64,000 nucleotides of DNA from Burkholderiales bacterium (GTDB lineage: Bacteria; Pseudomonadota; Gammaproteobacteria; Burkholderiales; Burkholderiaceae_C): NCBI GenBank assembly GCA_019509985.1, contig JAEKLF010000040.1:1-64000 (forward strand), given 5' to 3'. The notes under the pieces were generated by a model. It worked only from the letters and a program-made list of their open reading frames with translations. It had not been told where the DNA came from and searched no databases. Shown here in pieces: positions 24,118 through 32,349 of this stretch; position 1 is the stretch's first letter; every line of letters begins with the position of its first letter. A program made the translations under genes and the position numbers.

Positions 24118-26808
24118 TCACTCGCCGCCACGCCTCCAGAGCGCTGCTGCTTGGCCGCGGTTGTCGCAGTTGAGTTTGTCGAGGATGTTGGCGATGTGGC
24201 GCTTGACGGTGTGCGCGCTCAGTGAGAGTTGGCGCGCGAGTACCTTGTTGGGCAGGCCCTGGGCCACCAGGTCGAGCACCTCGCGCTCGCGTTCGGTCAG
24301 CGCCAGCGCAGCCGGGCTCAGCGGTACCGGCTCCGGGAGGGCGTTGGTACTCGTAGCAGCCCCGCGCCAACCAGCCAGCGTGCGTTGCAGCTCGACCGCC
24401 TGCTTGGCCATAGGCGCTCCGGCTGGGCACAGGGCCAGCAAGCTGTCGACCAGAGGCGCCGGTTCCAGCAGCAGGCGGCCCGGTGTGCCATCGTGAACGA
24501 TCTCAAGCAACACGGGCAGCATCGTGGCCCAAGCTCTCGCTGGATCGAGGCGACGTAGGTGGACGCCAGCCAGCGCCACCCGCGGGTCGGCATAGAAGGC
24601 GGGCGCCGGGTAGCGGGCATGATGCGCGACCGCCGACTCCAGCGCTTGCTGGGCGACATCCAGCGTGCCTGCCAGCAAAGCGGCCTGGCCGCGAACGCTG
24701 TCCACCAAGCCCAAGGTTAGCGGCCATTCGCAAGGGCGCAGCGGCCCTTCGAGCCGAGCCGCTTGGGCCGCCAACCCTGGGCCGTCCTGCGCCATCCACA
24801 GCGTGCGGGACAGCACACTGCGGTATGGGCGCTGCCACACTCGTCGCAGGCCGTCCGCGTCGCTGGACGCGAGGTCCGCCAGCAGGGCTTCGAGCATCTG
24901 GCGCGAGGCGTCGAACTCGCCGGTGGCCGCCAGCAACAGGCCCTGCAGGTGGGTGGCGTCCAGGAGCACGTAGCGCACCTTGCCGAAATGGTGCTGGATC
25001 TGCTCAGCACGCCGGAGTGCCTGCGTGGCGCCGGCGCGGCGCGCCTGCCACAGCGCCGCCCAGGCCCCTAGCACCACCGGCGTGGAATGCCAGGGCATGG
25101 CGGCCGGCTTGGGCACCGAGTCGCAAAGTTCGGCGAACTGCAGATAAGCCTCAGTCACGCCCGGCAGGCCGCCGAAATGGCAGTTGATGGTCGGAGCAAC
25201 CTGCGGCGCGTATTGCGCCGGGTCTTGTGCGACGAGCGCATTCATGCAGGCCAGGTGCTGGGCGACCTGGCCGATTTCGCCGAGGGAGAAATCGCTCCAG
25301 GCGCGCTGCAGGTGGAATTGCGCCGCGTCGCTCGCGGGCAGATCGAGCTGCATGATGCGTTCTGTCAGCTCAGCGCGCTCTTGCAGATGCCCGAGCGCGC
25401 CAAGGGTGGCAGCCAGCAGTAGCTGCGCTCGCAACATGCCGGGCATGTCCCCCAATTGCGCCAGGCCTTGGGCGGCCGGTGCCGCGTGCAGCCGCACCTG
25501 TTCCCAGTCCCACCTCGACCAAGCGCATTCCGTGCGTAGCAAGGCCAGCCGCGGATCGGTAGTGACGACGTCGGCCGGCAGCCGCTCGATCCAGCGCTCC
25601 AATGCAGCGTAGGCGCCTTCATTGGCCAGCCGCAGTCCGTGGCGCGCGATCAGGTCGGTGGCTTCGGACCAGCGGCCGGCGTCCAGCCAATGTCCGATGG
25701 CGCGCTCGGGCAGTGTCTCGGCGGCCGCGGCGCGCTCATGCAACTGCCGCGCATGAGCCGCCGGCTTACGTGCCAGTTGCGCCAGCAGGAAGTCGCGAAA
25801 CAGGTCATGGAAGCGCAGCACCGGCTGACTGTCGTCGACCACGCTCAGGAAGAGGTGGCGGCGCAGCAAGGCGTCCAGGGCATCGCGGCTGTCGCTGCGC
25901 TGCGTGACGGCCTGGCAGCGCGCCGGATCCAGTTCGGGCAGCACGGCGCAGTCGACTGCGAAATCGCACAAGTCCGGCGGCAGCTCGTCGAGCACTTCCT
26001 GAGCCAGGAAGTCGAACAAGGCTCGCGGCGGTGTCTCGCGTTGCAAGGCGGTTCTCAGGGTGCCGGTGCTGGAACTCAGCAGCAGGTTGACGCCGACCGC
26101 CCACCCGCCGGTGCGCGCCAGCGTGTCGCGCACGACATCCAGTGTCGGCGCGCTGCCCCAGCGATGCTGGGCCAGCGTCATGACGGTACCCTCGTCGAAT
26201 CTCAGCGGGCTCGCGTCGATCTCTCCCAATTCGCCATGCGCGCGCAAACGCGCCAGCGGCAGAGCGGGCTCGGTGCGCGATCCCAGCACCAGCGCCACGT
26301 GCTCGGGCAGGCGCTCGATCAAGGAGTCGAGCATGCCGACGGCGTCCGCGTCGACGATGCGGTGCAGGTCGTCGAGCAGCCAGATGACCCGCTGGGCCGG
26401 GACGGTGCACAGCGCATTGACGATGCCGGCCAACAAGGCGCGCGCCTCGGGGCCGCGGCCAGTGACGTTGGCCACCAGTGCATGCGGGTCGATCTCCCAG
26501 GCCATGTCCAGCGGCAACACCGACTGCACGAGCGTGGCCAGCAGCCGGGCCGGGTTGTTGTCGTGGTCGTCCAGCGCGACCCAGACCACCTGTTCGCCCG
26601 GCACATCCGCGGCGGCGAGCTGAGCCATCAAGGTGGTCTTGCCCGAACCGGCCGGCGCGCAGATCAGGGTCACTGGGCGATTCAGCGCGAGCTGGCGAAG
26701 ATGGGCCAACAGCGCATCGCGGCGTACGCAGTCGTGCCGCAGCCTCGGCACCCGGAACTTGGTCTGCGCCAATATCGGTATTTGCTGGGCAACTGGCTCG
26801 ACTGTCAC
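24118..26808 (-). CDS. LAL/MalT-type LuxR-family transcription regulator
   Basis: At 896 residues this is the usual size for large ATP-binding LuxR regulators. It has an N-terminal P-loop NTPase (Walker A APAGSGKT at residues 51-58; a Walker B-like VIWLLDDLHRI), a long helical-repeat sensor region, and a C-terminal LuxR helix-turn-helix. That last part reads LTEREREVLDLVAQGLPNK then SAHTVKRHIANILDKL. MalT-like proteins bind ATP and a ligand, oligomerise and activate transcription; this one's ligand is unknown. The start is a GTG at 26808 (VTVEPVAQQ) with no clear ribosome site. Its domain plan and DNA-recognition helix are close to the second regulator at 28728-31427, so the two are paralogues. 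The downstream SnoaL-like gene may be in its transcript. Confidence 0.85.
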   Translation of the reverse strand: MTVEPVAQQIPILAQTKFRVPRLRHDCVRRDALLAHLRQLALNRPVTLICAPAGSGKTTLMAQLAAADVPGEQVVWVALDDHDNNPARLLATLVQSVLPLDMAWEIDPHALVANVTGRGPEARALLAGIVNALCTVPAQRVIWLLDDLHRIVDADAVGMLDSLIERLPEHVALVLGSRTEPALPLARLRAHGELGEIDASPLRFDEGTVMTLAQHRWGSAPTLDVVRDTLARTGGWAVGVNLLLSSSTGTLRTALQRETPPRALFDFLAQEVLDELPPDLCDFAVDCAVLPELDPARCQAVTQRSDSRDALDALLRRHLFLSVVDDSQPVLRFHDLFRDFLLAQLARKPAAHARQLHERAAAAETLPERAIGHWLDAGRWSEATDLIARHGLRLANEGAYAALERWIERLPADVVTTDPRLALLRTECAWSRWDWEQVRLHAAPAAQGLAQLGDMPGMLRAQLLLAATLGALGHLQERAELTERIMQLDLPASDAAQFHLQRAWSDFSLGEIGQVAQHLACMNALVAQDPAQYAPQVAPTINCHFGGLPGVTEAYLQFAELCDSVPKPAAMPWHSTPVVLGAWAALWQARRAGATQALRRAEQIQHHFGKVRYVLLDATHLQGLLLAATGEFDASRQMLEALLADLASSDADGLRRVWQRPYRSVLSRTLWMAQDGPGLAAQAARLEGPLRPCEWPLTLGLVDSVRGQAALLAGTLDVAQQALESAVAHHARYPAPAFYADPRVALAGVHLRRLDPARAWATMLPVLLEIVHDGTPGRLLLEPAPLVDSLLALCPAGAPMAKQAVELQRTLAGWRGAATSTNALPEPVPLSPAALALTEREREVLDLVAQGLPNKVLARQLSLSAHTVKRHIANILDKLNCDNRGQAAALWRRGGE

Positions 26809-27140
26809 GGGACTTTCTAAGTGCCTGAGCGGAGCGCGGATTCTAGGTGGGCGCTGGGCCGGCGGTCCGGTGTGGGCTGCCCTCAGCCTCAGTTCATGGG
26901 CCGCATCGAATGGAAGCAGCGAGACGCGGAGCCATGCAGGACGCGTTGAGCGATGAAGCGATGAAGCGATGAAGCGCGCTAGTCTGGCGCTGGAATCCGA
27001 GTGCTCGAAAGTCGCCCGACTGTGGCCTCGAGGCGGAAATGCACCCGTTTCGTCGAGTCGGGGTGAGCGTTTCCCATCCCCGGGGCCTCGACGGGGCCGC
27101 GCCAGTAGTAGGTAAGCGAGCGGGGGTGCTCAGGACTCGG
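26809..27140. other. intergenic stretch upstream of the LAL regulator
   Basis: This 332-base region lies between the start of the LAL gene and the end of the small haem-copper-like gene, both on the minus strand. It must hold the LAL promoter. Apart from the 8-base tandem repeat at 26950-26973, I see no gene, operator symmetry or terminator. Confidence 0.4.
26950..26973. repeat. three tandem copies of an 8-base unit
   Basis: The unit GCGATGAA occurs three times head to tail, and a fourth copy begins and breaks off as GCGC. It lies about 140 bases upstream of the LAL start. Such a tract could vary in length by slippage or be a protein-binding iteron; both are guesses. Confidence 0.7.
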
Positions 27141-27530
27141 TCAGCGGGATGCTGCCCGGAGGCGCGTCAGCACCAGCCAAGCAAACAGCCCCACGCTGAC
27201 ACCGACCGCGACCGAGGCCAGGCCGATCACCGGCTCCACCTCCGCATAGCCTTTGAGGCGCAGTGCCAGCGCGCCCAGCATCACAGGCACGCCGATGTTG
27301 TGCAGCCAGAACTGCGCAGTGGCCAGCGGACCTTTGGTAATCGCGGGATGGGCCATGCTGATGAGCGCAAACAGTGTCATCGTGACCCAGCCGAGGAGGT
27401 TCAGGTGCGCATGCACCGGGGTGAGCGTGTGGTCGTGGGACCCGCCCATCATGATGCCCAGCGTCACGGCTACGGCGAAATAAACGACGGCAATGCGGAA
27501 CCATGCGCGGCTGCGAGCGTTATCGGTCAT
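27141..27530 (-). CDS. small four-TM protein resembling haem-copper oxidase subunit I
   Basis: The 129-residue protein has four hydrophobic helices (about residues 10-27, 40-62, 70-90 and 98-121). A histidine-rich connection (GSHDHTLTPVHAHLNLLGW) looks like the haem-ligand neighbourhood of cbb3-type subunit I proteins. It is far shorter than a real oxidase subunit, and free-standing versions are often annotated only as cytochrome oxidase-like. Haem or metal binding is possible, but enzyme activity is unlikely for the fragment alone. The ATG at 27530 has a modest AGAAAG upstream. No oxidase genes adjoin it, so its role is unknown. Confidence 0.6.
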   Translation of the reverse strand: MTDNARSRAWFRIAVVYFAVAVTLGIMMGGSHDHTLTPVHAHLNLLGWVTMTLFALISMAHPAITKGPLATAQFWLHNIGVPVMLGALALRLKGYAEVEPVIGLASVAVGVSVGLFAWLVLTRLRAASR

Positions 27531-27961
27531 CTGTGTCTTTCTGAGGTTATTGGTCTGATCTCACGGTCGCAGCGGCATCCAGGTCAGGTTGGAAATCGAG
27601 CGCTCTGAGCCGCGGGCCGTGGCCAAGCGAAGTCAATGGATCATCGAGCGCCGGGTAGCTCCGCCGTGCTTGCATGACTCGCGTTCCGATACCGCGTCGA
27701 CGCAACGGGCCGGCGGCTCGCGGCGGCGCTGCCAAGCGGCAGCGCCGCGCCCGCGAACAAAGGAAAGAGGTGATTCATGGGAAGTTACCTGAGGGGTTGT
27801 TGTTGACCGGACGGAGTGTTTCGCGGCCGTCGGCGGACGGCATCGCCCGAAGGAGCCATGACATCCGGGGCCGGCGGGCCACGGGCCCCCTTGGACTGCT
27901 GGACGGGAGTCCCAGCCCGGCGAGCCGGCATTCGCGGATTTGACGCCGCCCATCTTGGAAG
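27531..27961. other. intergenic stretch with hairpin, no clear gene
   Basis: These 431 bases lie between two minus-strand genes. They contain the hairpin at 27723-27748. On the plus strand there is a strong ribosome site (AAAGGAAAGAGG, about 27759-27770) ahead of a nine-codon ORF at 27777-27806 (MGSYLRGCC). The tiny ORF might be a leader peptide or chance. Several longer frames here have no protein-like character. Confidence 0.35.
27723..27748. other. perfect 11-bp hairpin
   Basis: The arms GCGGCGCTGCC (27723-27733) and GGCAGCGCCGC (27738-27748) pair perfectly around an AAGC loop. No T-run follows on either strand, so it is not a standard intrinsic terminator. It may still stop or stabilise transcripts, or be a relic of a mobile element end. 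Confidence 0.6.
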
Positions 27962-28309
27962 TCATGAAGCCCAACCGCGAGTCGTCCGGATCCACAACAA
28001 CTGCATCGGCTCAACGCCCTGGTTGACCACGCGGTAGTCGGTCTGCGGCGGGAGCAGCAATGTGCATGGCGCGGCAAAACGCTGCGGGGCGCCAGCCAGA
28101 AGCAGCTTGCCGCGGCCGGCCAGCACGACGAGGACCTGGAGATCCTGGCAGCCGAGGTCGTCGGCACGCCCCTCGCTGCTGCCTTGCGGCGCCAGGATCA
28201 GCAGCCAGCAGTCAAAGGCTTGGACGCCCAGGCTTGGCCCGGCCACATGCACGCGCTGCACGTCAGGTTCGTCGCTGGGCTGTGGCAAGTCGTGCTGAAT
28301 GATGTGCAT
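27962..28309 (-). CDS. cupin-like small protein
   Basis: The 115-residue product (MHIIQHDLPQP...) shows the beta-strand rhythm of a cupin barrel: LQVLVVLAGRGKLLLAG, then CTLLLPPQTDYRVVNQG, then MQLLWIRTT. The G-x-G turn and the proline before the last strands fit. The metal-binding histidines of enzymatic cupins are not evident, so a ligand-binding role is more likely. The frame stays open to an ATG at 28366, which would add MAMVLLADAAG and 8 more residues. Neither start has a good ribosome site. Its neighbours are an intergenic hairpin region and an IS5 relic. Confidence 0.5.
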   Translation of the reverse strand: MHIIQHDLPQPSDEPDVQRVHVAGPSLGVQAFDCWLLILAPQGSSEGRADDLGCQDLQVLVVLAGRGKLLLAGAPQRFAAPCTLLLPPQTDYRVVNQGVEPMQLLWIRTTRGWAS

Positions 28310-28490
28310 GGCGCCATCGTCTGCGCTGGCAGCCCCAGCTGCATCCGCCAAAAGAACCATCGCCATGGCAGATTCGGGCCATCTACCCGTGCCAAGGACC
28401 GAAAAGGGTGACTCAAGAATTCGCTGATCAAGTCCTGACTTCGTAGAAGTTGAGATTCACGGCGGAAGGCGCGGGCCGGAGGAAGTAGGC

Positions 28491-28673
28491 ATGGAGCGGA
28501 TGACGCGGGCCGCCGCAGCTGACACAGCTGCAGGCTTCGAGCACTACCGCAAGCCGACCCGCCGCGACGCCTTCCTGACCGAGATGCGTGCGCTCGTGCC
28601 GTGGACACAGCTGACGGCACTGTTCGAACCGCACTACCCCAAGCCAGGCAATGGCCGACCGCTGATCGGACTG
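28491..28673 (+). mobile_element. relic of IS5-family transposase, N-terminal part
   Basis: The translation contains AAGFEHYRKPTRRDAFLTEM, then VPWTQLTALFEPHYPKPG and NGRPLIGL. This is the recognisable start of IS5-group transposases (FExYRKPTRR, VPW, EPHYPK, GNGRPP). Similarity stops at about 28673, before any DDE residue, and the remaining frame is unrelated. No terminal inverted repeats are visible. The element is dead and lies just after the 3' end of the second LAL gene. Confidence 0.75.
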
Positions 28674-28727
28674 CCAACCTCGCAACCGTGCCGCCTTTCT
28701 TATTGCAGGCACTTGATGAGCGAATCT

Positions 28728-31427
28728 TCAGTTATTCAAATCCCGCCAGGCGGCAGCGGCCTGGCCGCGCGAACTGACGGCCAGCTTATCGAGGATGTTG
28801 GCGACGTGGCGCTTCACGGTGAACGGGCTCAGGTCCAGCGCACGTGCGATCAGCTTGTTGCTTTCGCCGGCCGCAATGCGAGACAGCACTTCCAGTTCCC
28901 GCTCGGTCAATCCGTAATCGGCGCCGGCTGAAATGGCCGCGGCGTTGGCGGCGGGGGCCAGGGACGGCCTGGCGACGGACTTGGCGCGCTCAGGCGCACG
29001 GGCACGCAGCAGCGTGTCGGCCAGTCTCCGCACCAAACCCAACTGCGCCGGCGTCATCCGACTGCCCCAGCGCTGGTCCAGCACCCGTTTCAGAACTTCG
29101 GCGCCAGCGAGTATTGCGGCGCCCACGTCACGACCGGCCAGGCCATCGTCGAGCCACGGTCGCAGTATCTCGGCGGCCTCGTCCAATGCGCCAGAGCGAG
29201 CCAGCACGTCGGCAAGCATCCAGAGGCTCTGGCCGCCGATGAAGAAATTGCTGCGCTCGGGCGCCAGTGCCACGGTGCGCAGTAGCCGCGCAGCCTCGGC
29301 ATACTCGCCGCGCGAGGCGGCCAGCATGCCGGCACAGACTTGGCGATCGAGCTCGGCCAGCGGCCATTCCATTGAGTTTTTGACCGCGCGAAGTTCGGCC
29401 TCCCAGCGCGGCAGCTGATCGAGCTCGCCCAGCAGCCAGGCGATGCGAGCGCCGGTAAAGACCAATTCGTAGTTGTGCGTCAACCGGTTGCTTGGCGGCG
29501 CGGCCTGCATGTCGGACATCAAGGCTGCGTGGGCCGACCAGGCCGCCTCGCTGCGCCCGTGCACCGCCTCAATCATGGCCCGTGACATCAGCGTTTCGGT
29601 CAGCACGCTACGCTGGCTACCGATCCAGCGCGTGTCCTCGTCGGCCTTCTGCGACCACTCATAGGCAGCCTGCAATTCGCCACGTCCGATGGCCAGCCAG
29701 GCCTTTGAGTTGAAGACCCCGGCCCGCAGCTGGCAGGGCACGTCCCGAACCAGCCGCATGGCGCCCTCGTCAAAACGCTCCAGCAGTGGCCTCATGCCCG
29801 GCACGCCAGTCAGGATGCTGTGGAAGAAGACCTGGCTCCACAGCGCCACGTCCGGCTTCTCCTCCAGCACCTGCAGCATGGTCTCGAAATAGCGGGGCGC
29901 GTTCTCTGCGCGCCCGTTGCCGAACTCGGCCCAGGCCTGGGAGAAGGCGGTGAGCGCCCTCACCTGCGCATCCAGCCCTGCCACGGGCAGGGCGGCCAGG
30001 TGAGCAGCGCTCTGAGCGACCTGCCCGGTACTTTCCATCGCCAAGCCCACCATCACGTTGGCCCAGACGGCACGGTCCGGCTGACCCAGTCGCTCGAATT
30101 CGCGCGCCGCGGCGACGCTGGAGTCGCGCATGGTCTCGAACTCGAACTTCATGAAGGCGACCAGGGCACGCAGCAGCAGCATCTCCGGCCGCGACGCCAT
30201 CTGCGCCTGCGGGAACAGTGCGAGCAGGTGACTCAGGCTGCTGATGCCGCCAAAGCCCACCAGCGAAGCGCCCTGCTCCTCCATGCGGCGGGCCGCCTCA
30301 TTCCAGTCGCCCGCTCGGGCCAGCCAGCCCACGGCGCGGACCAGGTCGGGCTCGTCCTCAGCGGCACGGCGCAGCAGCACGGGCAGTTCGTCCGGATAGC
30401 GACGTTCGAACTCGTCGTCGAGAAAGTCGCGCACCAGGTCGTGCAGCCGCAGCGTCAATTCGGCATCGTCCAGCGCACTGACGAACAGGCCACGGCGCTC
30501 CAGTTCGCCCAGCAACCGCGAGGCGCTGGCGAGTGGCAATTGCAACAGCCGCGCGCAACGGGCCGCGGTCAGCTCCGGCAGCACCGAGCTGCGCAGCAAG
30601 AAGTCGCGCAGCTCGCCCGGCATCTGCGACAGCACCTCGCTGGCCAGGTAGTCGAACAGGTGGCGACGCGCCTGCAATTGCGCAGTCGCCCTGCCCTGCA
30701 GTGGCGCGGCAAGCGTGGCCAGGCTCAGCCGCAGCCCCACCGCCCAGCCGTCGGTGCGCTGCAGCAGCTCGGCGGCGCGATCACGTCCGGCCGCATAGCC
30801 AGCCTGGGCCATCAAGGCCTCGACCTCCTGCTCGTCAAAACGCAGGTCGACCTGGCGGAACTCGGCCAGTTCGTCACTGGCGCGCAGCCGGGCGAGCGAC
30901 AGGTCTGGTTCCGAACGCGAGGCCAGCACCAGGCCCCAGGGCGGCTGAAGCCGCTCGACCAGAGCTTCCAGCAGCATGAGCACCTGCGGGTCGGCCAGGC
31001 GGTGCACGTCGTCGATGACAATCAGGCCGTGCGGCACCTCGGCGGCAGCCAGGACGTTGGCGATCTCGTCTGCTGCACGGCGCAGCCCACGCTCGGCCTG
31101 CACCAGCGTCGCCAGGGCCTGCGGGGCCACACGCCAGGGCAAACCGAAGGGCTCCAGCGCCGCGGTCAGGCAAGCCAGGAAGCGTTGCACGTCGTCGTCT
31201 TCGTCGGCCGAGACCCAGGCCAGCGCGCTGCCATCGGGAAGTTGTCGCAGTTGGCGGGTCAGCGCCGCGGTCTTGCCAAAGCCGGCCGGTGCCTGAAGCA
31301 GCGTCACACGTTGCTGCACGAGCGCACGGCCCAGCGCCGCCTCCAGCCGCGGGCGTTCTACCAGACCCGGGCGCAACCTGGGCGCCTGGATCTTGGCCCG
31401 GGCGAAGGCTGGCGATTCCAACGACAT
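28728..31427 (-). CDS. LAL/MalT-type LuxR-family transcription regulator, second copy
   Basis: The product of 899 residues has a P-loop at residues 46-53 (APAGFGKT), Walker B-like [10 protein letters not shown], a long helical sensor region, and a C-terminal LuxR helix-turn-helix. The last part reads [19 protein letters not shown] then [16 protein letters not shown]. It starts at ATG 31427 ([14 protein letters not shown]), where similarity to the other LAL protein begins; the longer frame to 31508 overlaps the HlyD gene. It is the last gene of the long minus-strand run, 67 bases after the small HlyD adaptor. I infer that it regulates the adhesin/export operon, possibly with feedback because it would be cotranscribed. 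The ligand is unknown. Confidence 0.85.
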   Translation of the reverse strand: MSLESPAFARAKIQAPRLRPGLVERPRLEAALGRALVQQRVTLLQAPAGFGKTAALTRQLRQLPDGSALAWVSADEDDDVQRFLACLTAALEPFGLPWRVAPQALATLVQAERGLRRAADEIANVLAAAEVPHGLIVIDDVHRLADPQVLMLLEALVERLQPPWGLVLASRSEPDLSLARLRASDELAEFRQVDLRFDEQEVEALMAQAGYAAGRDRAAELLQRTDGWAVGLRLSLATLAAPLQGRATAQLQARRHLFDYLASEVLSQMPGELRDFLLRSSVLPELTAARCARLLQLPLASASRLLGELERRGLFVSALDDAELTLRLHDLVRDFLDDEFERRYPDELPVLLRRAAEDEPDLVRAVGWLARAGDWNEAARRMEEQGASLVGFGGISSLSHLLALFPQAQMASRPEMLLLRALVAFMKFEFETMRDSSVAAAREFERLGQPDRAVWANVMVGLAMESTGQVAQSAAHLAALPVAGLDAQVRALTAFSQAWAEFGNGRAENAPRYFETMLQVLEEKPDVALWSQVFFHSILTGVPGMRPLLERFDEGAMRLVRDVPCQLRAGVFNSKAWLAIGRGELQAAYEWSQKADEDTRWIGSQRSVLTETLMSRAMIEAVHGRSEAAWSAHAALMSDMQAAPPSNRLTHNYELVFTGARIAWLLGELDQLPRWEAELRAVKNSMEWPLAELDRQVCAGMLAASRGEYAEAARLLRTVALAPERSNFFIGGQSLWMLADVLARSGALDEAAEILRPWLDDGLAGRDVGAAILAGAEVLKRVLDQRWGSRMTPAQLGLVRRLADTLLRARAPERAKSVARPSLAPAANAAAISAGADYGLTERELEVLSRIAAGESNKLIARALDLSPFTVKRHVANILDKLAVSSRGQAAAAWRDLNN

Positions 31428-31494
31428 GCGCGATATTTTGCTTGCAGTGGCGGCTCCTGCAGTACGGGAAAACTGCAATGCAATGGTGCCTCGA

Positions 31495-32325
31495 TCAGAC
31501 GCCTGCAAACACGACCTTGCAGCGCAGTCCCCCCGGTAGCGCCGCGTCGGCGTTGGGCAGCATCAGGTGTACGCGGAAGGTACCGCTTGCGGCATCGATG
31601 ACGCGGTCCACCATGGCCACCGTACTGGTGTAGCGGCCACCCTCCAGCGGTTTCTCGGGCCGCACCTCGGCCTTCATGCCTGCCTTGATGCGCGGGTACA
31701 AGGCCGCCGGCAGCAGTACGGAGACGCGCAGCGGATTGATCTGGGCGAGCTTCAGTATGGACTTGCGGCCCTCCCCTGCCTCGGCCATCTCGCCGGGCCA
31801 CAAGCCCTGCTCAACGACAACGCCGTCGATGGGACTGCGCAACAGCTTCTGGGCGGCCAGGGTCTGGGCATGCTCAGCTTCCAGGCGCGCGATTTGGCGG
31901 TTCTCCTTGGCCAGTTGCACGTCCGCCTGGGCGATGCGCTGCTCGGCCTCGGCGTCCTCGCGCTCCTGAGCCGTGCCGTAGTGCTTATCGGCCAGTTCGG
32001 TGCGACGCTTGAGCTTGCGATCGGCGTGCTCCAGACGGCTCTCACCGGAGCGGATGGCGCCGTCCACGCCGGCGCGGTAGCGGGCCAAGTCGGCGGCGGA
32101 GCGCTCGACGCTGGCGTCCAGGCTGACGATGACGGCCCCCTTCTTCACCACGCCGCCCCGCACCGCGTTGACCTGCGAGATCAGCCCGCTGACCGGGCTG
32201 CGGATCTCCAGCAACTGGGAGGGCTCGATCATGCCGTCATAGGCGGTCTCGGCATGGGCGGTCGAGGCCAGCCCCTGGGCAGCCAGCCCCATGCCAGCCA
32301 GCAGCAGCAGCATCTTGTTCATCAT
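31495..32325 (-). CDS. small HlyD/RND-type periplasmic adaptor protein
   Basis: The 276-residue protein has a signal peptide (MLLLLAGMGLAAQGLASTAHA). A lipoyl-like half motif (LEIRSPVSGLISQVNAVRGG), a coiled-coil hairpin (about residues 75-165, rich in E/R/A/L) and the matching second lipoyl half (LRSPIDGVVVEQG) follow. A beta-barrel region ends GLRCKVVFAG. This is the membrane-fusion/adaptor fold that bridges inner-membrane pumps to outer-membrane channels. The ATG at 32325 follows AGGAAAG at a good distance. It begins 24 bases after the SecA-like gene. No RND or ABC partner is present nearby, so the M50/GAF-HlyD proteins are its likely partners. Confidence 0.85.
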   Translation of the reverse strand: MMNKMLLLLAGMGLAAQGLASTAHAETAYDGMIEPSQLLEIRSPVSGLISQVNAVRGGVVKKGAVIVSLDASVERSAADLARYRAGVDGAIRSGESRLEHADRKLKRRTELADKHYGTAQEREDAEAEQRIAQADVQLAKENRQIARLEAEHAQTLAAQKLLRSPIDGVVVEQGLWPGEMAEAGEGRKSILKLAQINPLRVSVLLPAALYPRIKAGMKAEVRPEKPLEGGRYTSTVAMVDRVIDAASGTFRVHLMLPNADAALPGGLRCKVVFAGV

Positions 32326-32349
32326 GGGTCTTTCCTGGATCGGTTCAGT

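Noticed and set aside
27141..27530. True cytochrome oxidase subunit I
   Set aside because: At 129 residues it has only four helices and no neighbouring oxidase genes, so only a resemblance is claimed.
27723..27748. Intrinsic terminator
   Set aside because: The stem is strong but no T-run follows on either strand.
29820..31601. 593-codon plus-strand frame opposite the second LAL gene
   Set aside because: It is the reverse-strand reading of a clear LuxR/LAL regulator in high-GC DNA.
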